64,000 nucleotides of DNA from Lepidodermella squamata. Lineage: Eukaryota; Gastrotricha. The notes under the pieces were generated by a model, which saw only the letters and a list, made by a program, of their open reading frames with translations, had not been told where the DNA came from and searched no databases. The position numbers and the translations under genes were made by a program. How positions within the stretch are numbered: the stretch's first letter is position 1; the number at the start of each line of letters is the position of its first letter. This document shows, piece by piece, positions 50,949 through 62,439 of the stretch. The DNA is taken from the NCBI GenBank assembly GCA_047495785.1, contig JBLDXI010000017.1, positions 2,170,001-2,234,000 on the forward strand, read 5' to 3'.

Positions 50949-51558
50949 CTAAATCATCCTTGAGGCAAGTAGCGCCAGGGTGACTGCAGCAATGCCGATG
51001 AAAATGAGCAGGCTGACCAGGTAAAACACACAGTGCAACAAATGCTGCCGCCGGCTTACCGGGTCTATTGCACCAGCCGACGAAGACAACGATGAGTCGA
51101 GCGAATTTCGATACCGGCGATAATGCTGATGGCGGCTGAGATCGGGCCTTGAAAATGGCGCGGATATTGAAACGGGTTGTGATGAGTCGATTACTATGTG
51201 GTAATGTCTCGACCACTGGTTAGTATTATTTGCCATTGGCCTTATTACTCGATTAAGGGCTGGCGTAGGAGCAGCATTCATCACGTGATCGTAGCTTTCA
51301 ATAGCCAAATTCGAAATACTGCTGTCATTTCTGTAAGAAAATACAATAAATTATGAAGAAATCGAGCAATCAACAGCTCACGAAATGAGTAGGGTAGAAT
51401 CCGAGCAAAATACCCCGGTTGCAGCCATGACTTCTTCGTAAGTCGGCGGACTAAGCCTGGGATCAGATACGTCTCATGATAATTAGAAAAAATCGCATTA
51501 CATACTCGGGTTCCGAACTGGCCTCGAGCGCATTGTACGCCGTAGATGGATGCAGCAT
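50949..51558 (-). CDS. Single-pass membrane protein with a PPxY motif (169 aa)
   Basis: Three exons (51506-51558, 51382-51456, 50949-51330) join in phase. The N-terminal region contains LSPPTYEEVM, a PPxY motif of the kind bound by WW domains of NEDD4-family ubiquitin ligases. A Ser/Arg-rich middle (RHQHYRRYRNSLDSSLSSSA) follows. The C-terminus has one long hydrophobic helix (HCVFYLVSLLIFIGIAAVTL) with four residues after it, so it is a tail-anchored or type II protein with the PPxY in the cytosol. No family recognised; adaptor-like by composition. Confidence 0.68.
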
Positions 51559-53558
51559 TTTTATGGGTTAGAAAGACCTTTCGATTTCCATTATTTTTTC
51601 AACGATATATCCTACTTTTTGCTTGCGGCTTTGTCCCTATTGCGAAATAGAGCCTAACTAACATTCGCCGGACGATTTCATTCTGAAACGTAGTCGTAAT
51701 GATAACACGGTGTATGCCTAGAAATTTCGTGAAAGCAACAAAGCACTTGGGTGTAAGGAGATAACAAAAAATTACGGCCGACCTCTACTTATATATGGTA
51801 TTAAATAGCAAGAGGTGCCAGGATAGTGATGATAATTTTCCGGTGTATAATGATTAGCATACTCGTGCGGCTGTCATGCACTCAGCTCTAGTAAAAGTGT
51901 TTTTTTGTGGAAACGATATATAATATATAGTGAAAACCGCATTTAAATCCATTGAATATGCGTCACCAAAGCGGTCAAAATTTGATTTTTCAATTCAATA
52001 TTCGATCGTCTGATTTCGGGCATTATTTATCTGAATAAACAAAAAATATCAAAATATAGGTCAGTTTAACCCCTGACATTGATGGGAGGTCAAATCTCAG
52101 CTGCCAGGTGTTAAAAGCCGGCCCTCCCTCAATAAAATGGCTGATGTATAAACGAACATTGAATTCCTATTTAATGTAACATTCATTTAGTCGTTAGAGC
52201 TTCCCGCCCTAATTTCGGCCGCTTTTCAGGTTTTTCCTACTGTGCCAGCCAGGTGAATTTTTAGAAAATATTCGGCAGAAGCTACATAAAAGACGACTTC
52301 TTAGGGTATCGAATGCCGCTTTCCGCAAGTCCGGACGATTTTACCTTGATTTATGGCTAATTTTTTAGTCACCCAGACACCCGGCCGGAATTAGGGAGCG
52401 GGGTGCCCTCATCCAGGCCACCTCATCCAGGTAGACTAATGCCATACGTTTGGTATTGTTAGATTCGTCTCAAAAAGCTGGCTATAAAAACCGCCTTAGT
52501 TGCTTCACCTGTGAGCTTTTCCTTGACGACGTGATGCCTGAAACTCAAACTTGTTTTGACAGGTACAAGTTTGATAACTTGTTTTCTACCTAATAGCCTA
52601 ACTGCGGTTGACTTTCTAAAATTCTGGAAAAATATCTAAAAAATCCCTTGTCTCCTGTAGAACGAGAGTATCGATTTTGTTTTCCCGAATTCAATTCCCC
52701 TATTGACTGCTAATTTTTGGAATCGAACCCTCAAAAACCCTAAAATTGGCCCTCTGGATCTCTTCACCTGGGCGGTTTTAGATAGAATATTTTATACCAA
52801 AATGAAGCTGGCATTTAGCTGGAGCTTATTGAGGTGAAAGCAGTACATTTTAAAGAGCCAGTTTCAGGTAAATTATATCTGCAAAGTAGTGGTAACAGAG
52901 CACTCGAGAAGCGACATAAGCCCGCTTGCTCGCATTTAGAATTATTTTTTTGCGATCACGTGCTTGAGAAATCATGAAACAGATGGGCCCAACAATGCAA
53001 AGTTCTTGAATTGCGTGCAAATAAAACTGCTGCACAGCACTTCGTGTCCAAATTTCGGCCGGTGGCCGAAGTTAGGACGCAGCGGCCGAATTTAGGAAGT
53101 GGCCGAAATTAGGGCTCCCTCCTCTAATGATTTAGAATTTCGAAGACGCACTCCGGCAGTGACAATAATTAATGTGCTCAATTTATATAGGTCACGTGGC
53201 AATTTTATTACGTCACGATAGCGTGCTCTCAGGTTAAATCTATACCCGCCCCAATTTGACAGCCACTTATAATATTGCCTTGTCATTCATCTGGTAGGGG
53301 AAATTTTACCCGATTGACGCATTTCTCCTATAAAAAATTGAGATCTCCAATTGAGGGTTCAGCGCTGGCTTTTCACGTGGAAAAGCCTACTTAGGAATGA
53401 AAGGAACGCACAGATCAATGGCGAAAGAAGAACGTGAAGTTAAGCTTTGAAAAATAACAACGCAGACGCATTTTTTAAAGAAACAAAACACTGACTTTTC
53501 GGCCTATTCATGCACCCTTCTACCGCACGATAATTCGGGGTCATCTTCATTATACAAC
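51559..53558. other. 2-kb gene-free region with repeat relics
   Basis: No supported exon. It holds copies of a GGCCGAAATTAGG-like motif in both orientations (52206-52222, 52382-52396, 53051-53113) and is upstream of the pseudokinase gene. It may contain an old mobile-element remnant. Confidence 0.5.
53051..53113. repeat. Cluster of GGCCGAA(N)TTAGG repeats
   Basis: Three direct copies of a 13-mer (53064-53076, 53084-53096, 53101-53113) differ only at the central base. An inverted partial copy is at 53051-53060 (AATTTCGGCC). Another inverted copy, GCCCTAATTTCGGCCGC, lies 0.9 kb to the left at 52206-52222. Confidence 0.75.
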
Positions 53559-56024
53559 ATGGAAGCATCAGCAGTTCAAAATTTAGACCAAATCGTTACA
53601 TCGATTCAAGATTGCATATTCGTGCGAGAGCTCGGTTTCGGCAGCTTCGGTCGGGCCTTTTGTTCCCGAGTCAAAGTCACCCTGCCAAATAAAACCTCAG
53701 ACTACCTCCCAGTGGTTGTCAAAGAAGTCGACCCGCGTTATGTCGCGCAGGTATGCGGCGTTTCTTGCTCCGAACTTGTCATGCAAGAATGGGCCGCATT
53801 TCAATACACGCGACATCCTAATGTCCTTCGAACTTTCAACGTATTTTTCGAAGAAGGCAGGCTGTATCATTTTCAGGAGTACTGCTCCGAGGGCAGTTTA
53901 CAAGCTATCTTAGACGGTCGAGCTGGCAAACCGATTCCTGATGCTAGGCTCCAATTATGGTTCGGCCAGCTGACTAATGCCCTAGCTTTCTTACATGAGA
54001 AACAAATTTTACATTGCGCAATTAAGCCTGACGTAAGATTCTCGCCACCTTAATTTTCATTAAAAACCTCTTTTTAACCTAGAATATTTTGGTCACCTCG
54101 AAATATGCCATAGTCAAATTAGCAGACGCAGGGACAGCTCATCTTTTACTGAGGTTACTCAGGAAAATTGTCATTTTTATTTAATTTTCGGCTCAAATAG
54201 GATTGAGAAAGCAGAGTCCCACAATGAAGTTATTTTGACCACCTTAGCTCACTACCCACCTGAAGTTTTTACGACCAAAGACGAGCGTAACGGCACGAAG
54301 ATTGATTTATGGATGTTGGGTGTCGTAGTTTACCAACTGGCCACTGCTCAGTTACCGGTAAGCTCTTCCTTAAAATGCTATGAGTCACGATAATTCTGCT
54401 TTTCAGTTTCCTAAGACCGATGCAAAGACGATTGAAGATGCTATTATAAAGTATTTTTTATTAATAATCACAATGAGATTTTAAATTAAGTTCGATTTTC
54501 TCAAGTTCAACTCCGAAACCTATAGGGGAGGGCTATCCGCCTACCCTGCAAGCTTTGTTAAATAAAATGTTGGAAAAAGATCCCGAGAAACGTTGCGATC
54601 TCAGCGGGGTGATTGACGATCCTTATCTGGATAAATTCATGAGCGCATCCGGAGCAGGCCGCCGCTTGAAACGAACCTCGTCTAATAAAGGTGTCATCTT
54701 GGCATCAGCGGAACAAATTCAAAAGCATCTTCAAGAGGTCGTTTGATTCCGAAACTTACAATAATAATCTAATTTTTGTGATTTTTTAAGATGGAGAAAC
54801 TGTCTTTCCACCGGAAATGGCCGAAGAAGCCGAATCGGGTTATGCTAAAAACGCCCTCAAATGTTCGAGCAATTTTGCCTGTTTTAATCGGAAACGATCG
54901 GTACCAATCAATTTACATCGTTTGCGCTGATGGTGATATCATGGTTCGATGATTTTTACAATTTTATGGAAAATAAATGTTTTCACTTTTCAGTTTCTTT
55001 CAACTTTGGACAATTATCAAAGCGTGATATTTACGAGCCGAGTTTATATTGATATCGACGAAAATGACTCTAAGGATAAATTCGGCATTTTCCACGCGGC
55101 TTATGACGAGAAATCTGATCGAATTTTCTATGTGCTGATCAACCCACATCGTGAGCATATTTTCTATTCAAGTCGAGACGAAATAACCCCGAAACGCGAG
55201 GCACTGATTGCTAATTCGAAAACGTCCTGCCGAGTCAAACTCAAGCCTTTCACTTCGCTGGATCTGACCGAAAAACGGCTGTTCTACGGCCTGGCAATCG
55301 ACGCAGAACGCCGGCATTTATTCGCTGGCTCGAATAAGGACATCACAGTTTGGTCATTGGGCCAGCCAGATTCGCTCGACTCGCCTACTCAGCTGCTAAG
55401 CGTCATCAAATGTGACGATATTGACGGGAAAATTTCGATAGAGCCGCGGTATTTGTCGTACTCGCCTGTCGGCCAGCCGAAATTAGCTGCTGTAGACTAC
55501 GTCAACAATAAAGTTACACTCGTTTTCTTCAAAATGCCCGAGGTAAAACCTGATGAAGTTGCTACTGTAGCCGATGAAACCGCTGCAGCTGTGCGGATAA
55601 CTCCGCCTGATATTAAAACAAAAAAATTGCTAGCTTCGAAATTCAACGACTTCCCCGCTGAACTCGGCTCAGTCTACGGGCCCTGCGATGTTTGTTTCGA
55701 CTCTTCAGGCAATCTTTTGCTAGCCGACTATTCCAACAAGCGAATTCAGGTATGATGAGCGTAATTTCGTAATTTCGTATAATTTTACTATTTTGGCAGA
55801 TGTTTTCGTTCAGACACCCGGACAAGTCTGGTGTTTTGAAGCAGCCGCAAACGTCATCGCAGCCGCAGCCCCTTCCGAGTGACGATATCAAGGCGCATAT
55901 TAGAAGCATTTGGACGTCGGATTTGATTCAAGGCGGACCTTACCGCATTGCTATTGTGAAAGGCGTAGAGCCCCTCATGGTTGTATCGCAGCAATCTACC
56001 ATGGAAGTTTTGTGTTTCCAATGA
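53559..56024 (+). CDS. Predicted pseudokinase fused to a beta-propeller (708 aa)
   Basis: Eight exons (53559-54032, 54083-54153, 54201-54357, 54407-54450, 54491-54737, 54791-54943, 54994-55749, 55800-56024). The kinase fold spans about 20-330: Gly loop LGFGSFGRAF, VVVKEVD with the ATP-binding Lys, HPNVLRTF, then ILHCAIKPDNILV where the catalytic HRD Asp is replaced (H-C-A). LADAG stands for DFG, keeping Asp; APE-like YPPEVF and DLWMLGVVVYQL follow. The loss of the HRD Asp predicts little or no phosphotransfer. The C-terminal half has repeated beta-rich units (YQSIYIVCADGDI, RIFYVLINPHREHIFYSS, RRHLFAGSNKDITVWSLG, GPCDVCFDSSGNLLLADY); the last is NHL-repeat-like. The exon 4-5 junction is uncertain: the chosen acceptor (ATTAAG before 54491) is the one that keeps frame. 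No signal peptide is present. Confidence 0.75.
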
Positions 56025-57294
56025 ACGGAGAGATTGTTTTCGCTTTCTTTCATATGAAGTAAATAATTGTGATAAATTCAAGAAAGAATCTTGTTAATTC
56101 AAGGACTGGTTCATTTGCTCAGGTATAGATCGCACTTATTGACAATTCACCGTAAAAGCTGGGAAAAAATGATCAGAAAATTCGAGACCACGATTCAGAT
56201 CCGACCATACATGTCCCTACTCAGTTTAGAACGACTTATAACATAAGCATATCCTTAGCATCTTTTGAATAACTCGGATTTAGTGAACTTGTTTACATCG
56301 GTGTTAAGGTGACAGGTAAAATTTTATTTTTTGCCTATTCATTTCACGTAAAAGGCCATTTTTTACTTGTCAGCTATACCCCCTTAACACTGATGTAAAC
56401 AAGTTTGAATGCAACGCTAACATGCAACGATATGTATGCCTCTCACGCGCAGATTTTATCACACGAAAACATGTTTTTTGTCTTTCTTTCTTTTGTTTTT
56501 TTATGGTTTTTTTACCTTTTAATTATAATATTTTTGTTTGCAAAACTCAGCATCAAAGTTCATTGTTAATTGATGAATAAAGCACATATATGGTAACAAA
56601 ACTGGGAAAAGGGAATAGGAAATTAAGGAATCCTTAACGCTGTTCAGGGCAGAAACGAGATGCCCGAGGGCGTAGTGAAGCGAAGCCCGAAGTGCTAAAT
56701 CTGGTACGGTGAAACTGTAAAGAAAAGATATAAAATGTGTTTAAAAGGTTCAATCTCGTGAAAATACCGAAATTCTCTGCAATAAAATAAAAAACTCCAA
56801 AATTATTATATATTCGCCCCACGCATGAGTACTCAGGAACAGTTATTCAGGGTTAAAAAATGGCAAGCACTCACTTTTGTTATATAGCTCGGTACAATTT
56901 TTTTCACTCACCATATGAATCACCTATCCGCTAACGTTTTATATCAACAAATTCCCAGTTCTACCTGCTCACCGGTCAGTATGGTGACGCGCTAATGGAA
57001 GTCAAACATGATGCGCATAAATTGACCTATGTGGGGATCAGATGCGGCAATAATATTCCCAATGAAAAATAAAAAAATTATTTGCTCGATTTGGAAACAT
57101 GTATATTGTGTACTACATCGTCGTAGTTCTATCCTACGCGCACTCGACACATTTAATTCTGAAGCCGTACTTGTTTTGCAACGTTCTCCCACACACGATT
57201 GATACCGTTGGGATTCAGTCACTATCGAAAATTTGTAAACAGTTCGAGCTGAAATCTCATTCATTTAATAAAACAATATTTTCAACTTTTCGCC
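56025..57294. other. Intergenic, with foldback element
   Basis: 1.27 kb with no exon supported. It contains the 120-nt inverted repeat listed separately, and a stretch at 56662-56694 (GAGATGCCCGAGGGCGTAGT region) unlike its AT-rich surroundings. Confidence 0.5.
56286..56405. repeat. Inverted repeat (foldback/MITE-like)
   Basis: The left arm begins AACTTGTTTACATCGGTGTT (56286) and continues AAGGTGACAGGTAAAA. The right arm, read on the other strand from 56405, begins AACTTGTTTACATCAGTGTT and continues through AAGG and a short insertion to TGACAAGTAAAA. Arms are about 36-46 nt around a loop of about 40 nt. Confidence 0.8.
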
Positions 57295-57702
57295 ATGTTG
57301 TCATTTTCAGCAATTTTTCTGCTCCTTTCTGTGATTCTATCGGACAGCTATGTTTCAGCTAGATTTCCGCTAAGAACTTACCGCACCCAACCCGACAAGG
57401 CAACTGAAGTTATCGATAAGGATACCGGTCGAAAACTTGTGGCAAATCGATTTCTAAGAATAAACCCGGCAACTACTACCACGGTCCGGCTGTCTACTAT
57501 GGTCAAATCTGACGAAATTTGTGGCGTTAATCCTATCGATGCGCTAGGCGCCATTCTGAGAATTCCTAATCTGAATATCACAAATGTTGAAGCAACAATG
57601 AAGCAAGTTACGAAGAAATATCCGAATTTCAATCGAATTTTGAGTAATCGATATAAGGCCTACCTTTCCTGTCTGTACAACATGGAATCCAACTACGTCT
57701 AG
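57295..57702 (+). CDS. Small secreted protein (135 aa), unknown
   Basis: A single-exon ORF with a clear signal peptide (MLSFSAIFLLLSVILSDSYVS). The mature part is basic with a TTTTVRLSTM stretch, and three cysteines (EICGVN, LSCLYN region), two in the mature C-terminal half. One N-glycosylation sequon (NIT). The C-terminal part NVEATMKQVTKKYPNFNRIL looks helical. No family recognised. AATAAA at about 57800 provides the 3' end. Confidence 0.62.
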   Translation: MLSFSAIFLLLSVILSDSYVSARFPLRTYRTQPDKATEVIDKDTGRKLVANRFLRINPATTTTVRLSTMVKSDEICGVNPIDALGAILRIPNLNITNVEATMKQVTKKYPNFNRILSNRYKAYLSCLYNMESNYV

Positions 57703-58449
57703 CGGCTTGAACTATTCAAGTTTAGTTTTTCAAATGATTTTAAATTTCGCTGGCTCGAAAATATTAATGCTTCATTTTATTGTAAAAATGCATCCATTTT
57801 AATAAAACATGATGATTCAATTTTCTTCAAAAGGCACTCGCGAGACCACTAATTAACTGTGCAATTAATGCAGCTAATATTATACGTATATTGCGATACA
57901 AAAACAGTGTAATTGGATATAATTTCATTAATTTTATTACTCAGATTTTACAGTGGGACGCGCGCGTCCACGTGAAGCGCTGAAACCATAAAATAAAGAG
58001 AGAGAGCTGTAAAATGGCGTATCCTTATAAGCCGCTTATTCACGCAATTGTTTTCCGTGCCTTAATCGCTATAAGGTGGACACAATGCGAAAAAGAAGTG
58101 ATATTAAAAACGCGAGATGAAAAATTTGAATTAATATTTCCTCAAGCCGGTTTTCTCGCTAAAATCTCCGGAGCTAAGTATAGTAGCCTCTCTACAACAA
58201 AGAGATGGCCAATCGCTATCTTTTGTTTATAAAACGTCTCCACATCTTTTATAATTAAACAGAAAAACGGTTCTCAGCAGCGCTTGACGGTTTAATCTGT
58301 TTGGTTTTGTCAGTTTTAACACATACATAACACTTTATGCGACAGGTAATTATTCGCCGTCTCTTTGTAAAAATGGCTTTGTTTTTTCCTCCGGCTGTAA
58401 TTAGAGAATTTTAACGCTTAATTAGAAAAAATTGTAATGCGCGGGTGAA
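57703..58449. other. Intergenic between two secreted-protein genes
   Basis: 747 nt. Contains the AATAAA signal for the preceding gene and presumably the promoter of the following one. No exon seen. Confidence 0.45.
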
Positions 58450-59826
58450 ATGAAAATTTTAAAATTTGCCGTTGTTTTCGGCTGCCTCATGCCGATCGCC
58501 GTTACTCACTTCATTTACCAACCTCGTTACGCGCCGAATCGATATCGGGGCAGATTTTACAACCCCTACCAGCCTCGTCCCAGGAAGTTTATTCCATATC
58601 GGAAATATGCGATTCATGATTATCAACCGCAATATTCTGTTCGCTTGTTGCCTGCTCCTACCCTTCCTGTTTCGCCATGGAATTCCGAAAATTATCCGCC
58701 TTATCAGCAAAACTTTTCGCCTCGGAATAGCTTCGCAAATGTACCTTACTTTCGGTATGGCCCACCAGCCAACCCTCAGTTGATGGAAGGGTCGAAATTG
58801 CGAGTTTACAACCCGGCTAGTGGTACAAATCGTCGCATCCCAATGAGTCACCGCCCGACTCTGATGCCAAAGGACTTACTCGAGCACCAACTGGCAGAAC
58901 CGCCTCTCGACCCGCCTAATCGAGATGGAACTCAATATTTCGACCGAGGCAATTCGCCGGCGAAATCGGAGCCGGAATGCATCGAATACCCCGATTTTTA
59001 CCTGTCATGCTGTAGAAACAAGGTAAGGCTGAATGCTGAATGCTGATTTTTTCCACGTTTTTTTTCATCCTAGGCTTATGATGTCAGATTACATTTATGT
59101 GCTCAAGGTCGTCTTGTGATATTGAGACGGCGCCCGAAAAAAATTCCATCGAAAAAGCGCCGTCGCACAACAACTACAATATCAGTCCCTATTACTACAA
59201 CTTCACTAGCCCCCAGTTTAACAGCGATTCATAATCGCAAGTTGGACAGCGAGTCCGATGAAAGATCAACCGGAAATCTGGATGATCTATTCGAAATGAT
59301 ATCGCATTTTATGGAAAAGTCGCCAAGCTATAAGGATTACCTGCTTCGGACAACTAAATCGCCGCCTTCTGTTACCACAGCAAACCAGATCGATAAAGTT
59401 GGGATATACATGCTACGATGCCGTAGTAAAACGTGGCAAATCGGCGATTCTGTCAAATTTTTCGCCTGCTGCCAATCAACGCTGTTTGACACGCGGAAAC
59501 TGCTATGTGATCAGCCGGTCGATCGGCCTATTTTAGTTTCGCATAAATCGGCTTCTCAGTCTGAGTTGGACGAATTTCCTAGAGCGCCTGTCCTTATCCC
59601 AGAGCAGGCCAAAGCTGCAGCAGTGAATGGCACTTCTCGGCCTGAGATGCTGTACCCAACTAATCCATTGCAAAGTCTAGCGAGTACTGACGATTTTTTC
59701 ATCAATTTACTTAAGGAGGAGCTTCAAAAATCACAACAGGCAGCTCAACATCAACGCCAGAAACAAAGCAAACTCGAGGTCGAGTCGATTCAAAACGATG
59801 CTTTAACGCAGGACTCGAATGGCTAA
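58450..59826 (+). CDS. Secreted Pro/Tyr-rich protein with two CC-type cysteine modules (441 aa)
   Basis: Two exons (58450-59022, 59074-59826) join in phase 0. A signal peptide (MKILKFAVVFGCLMPIAVTH) is followed by about 150 residues rich in Pro, Tyr, Arg and Asn (PNRYRGRFYNPYQPRPRKFI), a matrix-like composition. Two Cys modules follow. The first is ECIEYPDFYLSCCRNK with LHLCAQGR. The second is MLRCRSKTWQIGDSVKFFAC then CQSTLFDTRKLLCDQ. Both have the spacing C-x(9-15)-CC-x(11)-C. They resemble small nematode-type extracellular Cys modules, but I cannot assign a named family. Between them lies a Thr-rich basic linker that could be proteolytically cut (KKRRRTTTT). The tail is Gln-rich. Confidence 0.68.
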
Positions 59827-60098
59827 GGAAGCCATTGAGGCTATTCATAAAATAGAATCGAGTCTTTACTGGTCGTGTATAAAAATTAAAACATAAATAA
59901 TATAATATAAATCAGACTGAAGAACAGAAAATATACCGTATAAAAATTTGCTCAAATAAAATGATTTTTTTCTGTAAATAAAGCCTTATCTTAGGTTGAT
60001 AACTATAATGCAGTCGTATAATCGTCGACTCACTTCAAGGCGGAAGCAGATAAGATCCTTCCTCATTCAGCGATTTTTTTCCCTTGTAAATTTCCAAA

Positions 60099-61148
60099 AT
60101 GGGTGCCTGTCAGCTCTGCGCAAGAATAACGATGATTTCCTTGAATTTCATCGCTTTGGTGAAATATTTCCTAAGTTTTTCAAATTTTATAAAATCAAAT
60201 TTCAAAACCAATAGTTGGTAAGCCTAGCAACGCTAGTTATTGGCAGCTGGATGATGGCGGATATAATGTCATTACTAAAATCGCTTATGCCTGGTGTAAT
60301 TTTCGACTGGGATCGATCGCAAGTAATCAAAGACGCAGGATTCACGATATTCATAGCCAGCCTATTCGCAGTTATACTATGTACCTTCGCCATTGCAGGA
60401 GCTTGGAGAAAAGTTCGGATCATCCTAGTCCTCGTAATAACCCCTAATAGATGATGGATCTATTTTTCCTTTTTTTTCCTTTTTTTAAACCAGTACATCA
60501 GTGCTATGTTTGTGACATTCGCAATGCTGTTTATTTCTGGCGTTGTTGCTTTAGCTCAGCCAGAATTGGTTAGTTGTACACTGCTCGTCATCGGCAAATC
60601 ACGGTTTTAATGTCCCCACAGGTCGAGCAGTTTGCAACGAAATCGCTGGAAACCGAGGTCATTTTGAAGGTCGACAACGGCCTACTAGATTACGCCCACG
60701 AAACCGTATACAAAAATCCCCCCTAATTCATATAAATTATATATTGATAAAATTTAAAAATTCCAGTACGGCTGTTGCGGTATCAAAAACATGACCACAT
60801 GCGACCAGGTAGAAACTTGGCAGAAAAATCGGCTAATTCCACTAAATTTTTCAATTCAGGACTATCCGCCTTTCGATATTTGCAAAAATGGCACAAATCT
60901 CTGCAATTACGTAAGAATTAATTGATCTAAAGTATGAAAAGTAACCTATAGGGCTTTGAAGGGCTGTTTGGAACCAGTGATGGAGTACCTAATATCACCT
61001 TTCACTGGAATAGCCGGCATCACTCTTCTTCTCCTCTCATCAATAACAGTAAGTCACCTGAATTCAAGGATATCACGTTTCAATTATTGTTATTTTATTT
61101 TAGTTTTTCGGCGTCATTTTTTCTTGTTGCCTGTATTGCTCGTTATGA
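60099..61148 (+). CDS. Tetraspanin E (220 aa)
   Basis: Eight exons (60099-60158, 60215-60433, 60494-60568, 60622-60705, 60767-60808, 60860-60910, 60962-61048, 61104-61148), all phase 0. The start MGACQLCARITMISLNFIAL has a juxtamembrane CxxC for palmitoylation. TM1 continues into LVSLATLVIGSWMM; TM2 FTIFIASLFAVILCTFAIAG; TM3 MFVTFAMLFISGVVAL; TM4 FTGIAGITLLLLSSITFFGV. The loop has KVDNGLLDYAHET, YGCCGIKNMTTC, DICKNGTNLC and GCLEPV, six loop cysteines in the canonical order with CCG. Exons of 219, 84 and 87 nt equal those in the cluster at 28-35 kb. The short tail SCCLYCSL is also Cys-rich. The 51-nt last loop intron uses TTTGAAG as acceptor. Confidence 0.9.
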
Positions 61149-61214
61149 AAAAAGATAATAAAATTTACGTACTGAAAGTTTTATTTTTTATATTTTCGGG
61201 AATGATTCAACTCG

Positions 61215-62281
61215 TCATAAGGGCGGGCACATTCCATCAGTGCTCGAAGCAGAAACCGCCCCGAAAAGGGTCCAGCCCGTGTAACGGTAAAGTGACTCGA
61301 TCCCTGCTTCGCCCACCGCCGATAGCATCAGCCCACATTCACAGAAGAAGCTAAGCGAGCAGAGGAAACACAAAAGGGAAGGCGCATTCTTCTCGAGATA
61401 AGCTTTGAGGAAAAGAACGACGCCTTGTACTGAAAATAGCGATACTAAAAACACGACAGTAATGATGCTAAAGGTTGTGCAAAGGTCTTTGAAGTAAGGA
61501 TCAGAGCCATCGCTGTCTAGGCATAGGTAGGACCAACACATATTGGACGCAGCCATTTCGAAAAATACCGTCAAAGCAACGCCCATGTGAATCATAGCAC
61601 AGGTACCCCGAGTTGGCGATTTCGAATCCTTAAACACAGGATCGGAATTTTTATGAGTTTCATTCTGAAAAATTATCGAATTTTCAGGTCATTTTCTGAA
61701 GCATGAAAATGTAGTTCTACCTTTGTCGGAAATATTCCGATAAAAATGAGGGAAAATGACGCTAGGCAATCGAAAGCTAGCCGTAAGGTGTCACTGTCCG
61801 ATGTGACATGGGAAAAATATTCGACACATTGAAGAAGTAATAAGGAGGCCGCGAGAACACAGCAAATCATGAGGAGCATCCAATACGGTCGTTTTTCAGG
61901 GTCGCAACAGTGGCTTGAAATCGTGTCATACCGCCATCCACACCCTCCCTTACCAATACATTCCGAAACAATGCACCATAAATAGGATATCAGGCAAATA
62001 AAGACAACAGTAAGGACGATACAAGCCAACAATGGGATAGCTGCAGCTTGTAGGACGATTCCTATTGAGGATATCGTGAATAGGATGCCAATGAAAAGGT
62101 CTTTAGACACCTTGAGGCCTCCATCGCTACCTCCTTCAGTCGTACCATTAGTGTCACGTGGCTCAACAATTAGGCGGGCAATATTTGCCAGAGCGCTGTA
62201 ATACTTGTCTTTAGTCACCTTACGCGATTCGTAGCAGGGTGAGACAAACAATAACAGAAAAATAACGGTAACCGCAGCCAT
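61215..62281 (-). CDS. Multi-pass membrane protein with signal peptide (336 aa), unknown
   Basis: Two exons (61721-62281, 61215-61664) join in phase. A signal-like helix (MAAVTVIFLLLFVSPCYESR) is followed by about 45 polar residues (RDTNGTTEGGSDGG). Then about seven hydrophobic helices follow: DLFIGILFTISSIGIVL, AIPLLACIVLTVVFICLISY, YWMLLMICCVLAASLLLLQC, LASFSLIFIGIFP, MIHMGVALTVFFEMA, FSIITVVFLVSLFSVQGVVL, LLCFLCSLSFFCECGLM. It is rich in Cys. The topology suggests a receptor- or transporter-like protein, but no family motif is visible. Its stop is 66 nt from the end of the convergent tetraspanin E. A double GATA site (CGATAAGATAAAC) lies about 90 nt upstream. Confidence 0.68.
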
Positions 62282-62439
62282 TATTTTTAATCACTCAAGA
62301 AGTGTCAGAAAAGTCTGTAAAACTTCTTTGTACTTTATCTGGAATAATTTAAGGCGTGTCATCGTCAGCAGCGATAAGATAAACACATCGGGGAATGGGG
62401 GAGTATAGATCACACAAGTAAGGTTCAAAGATTTCTATA

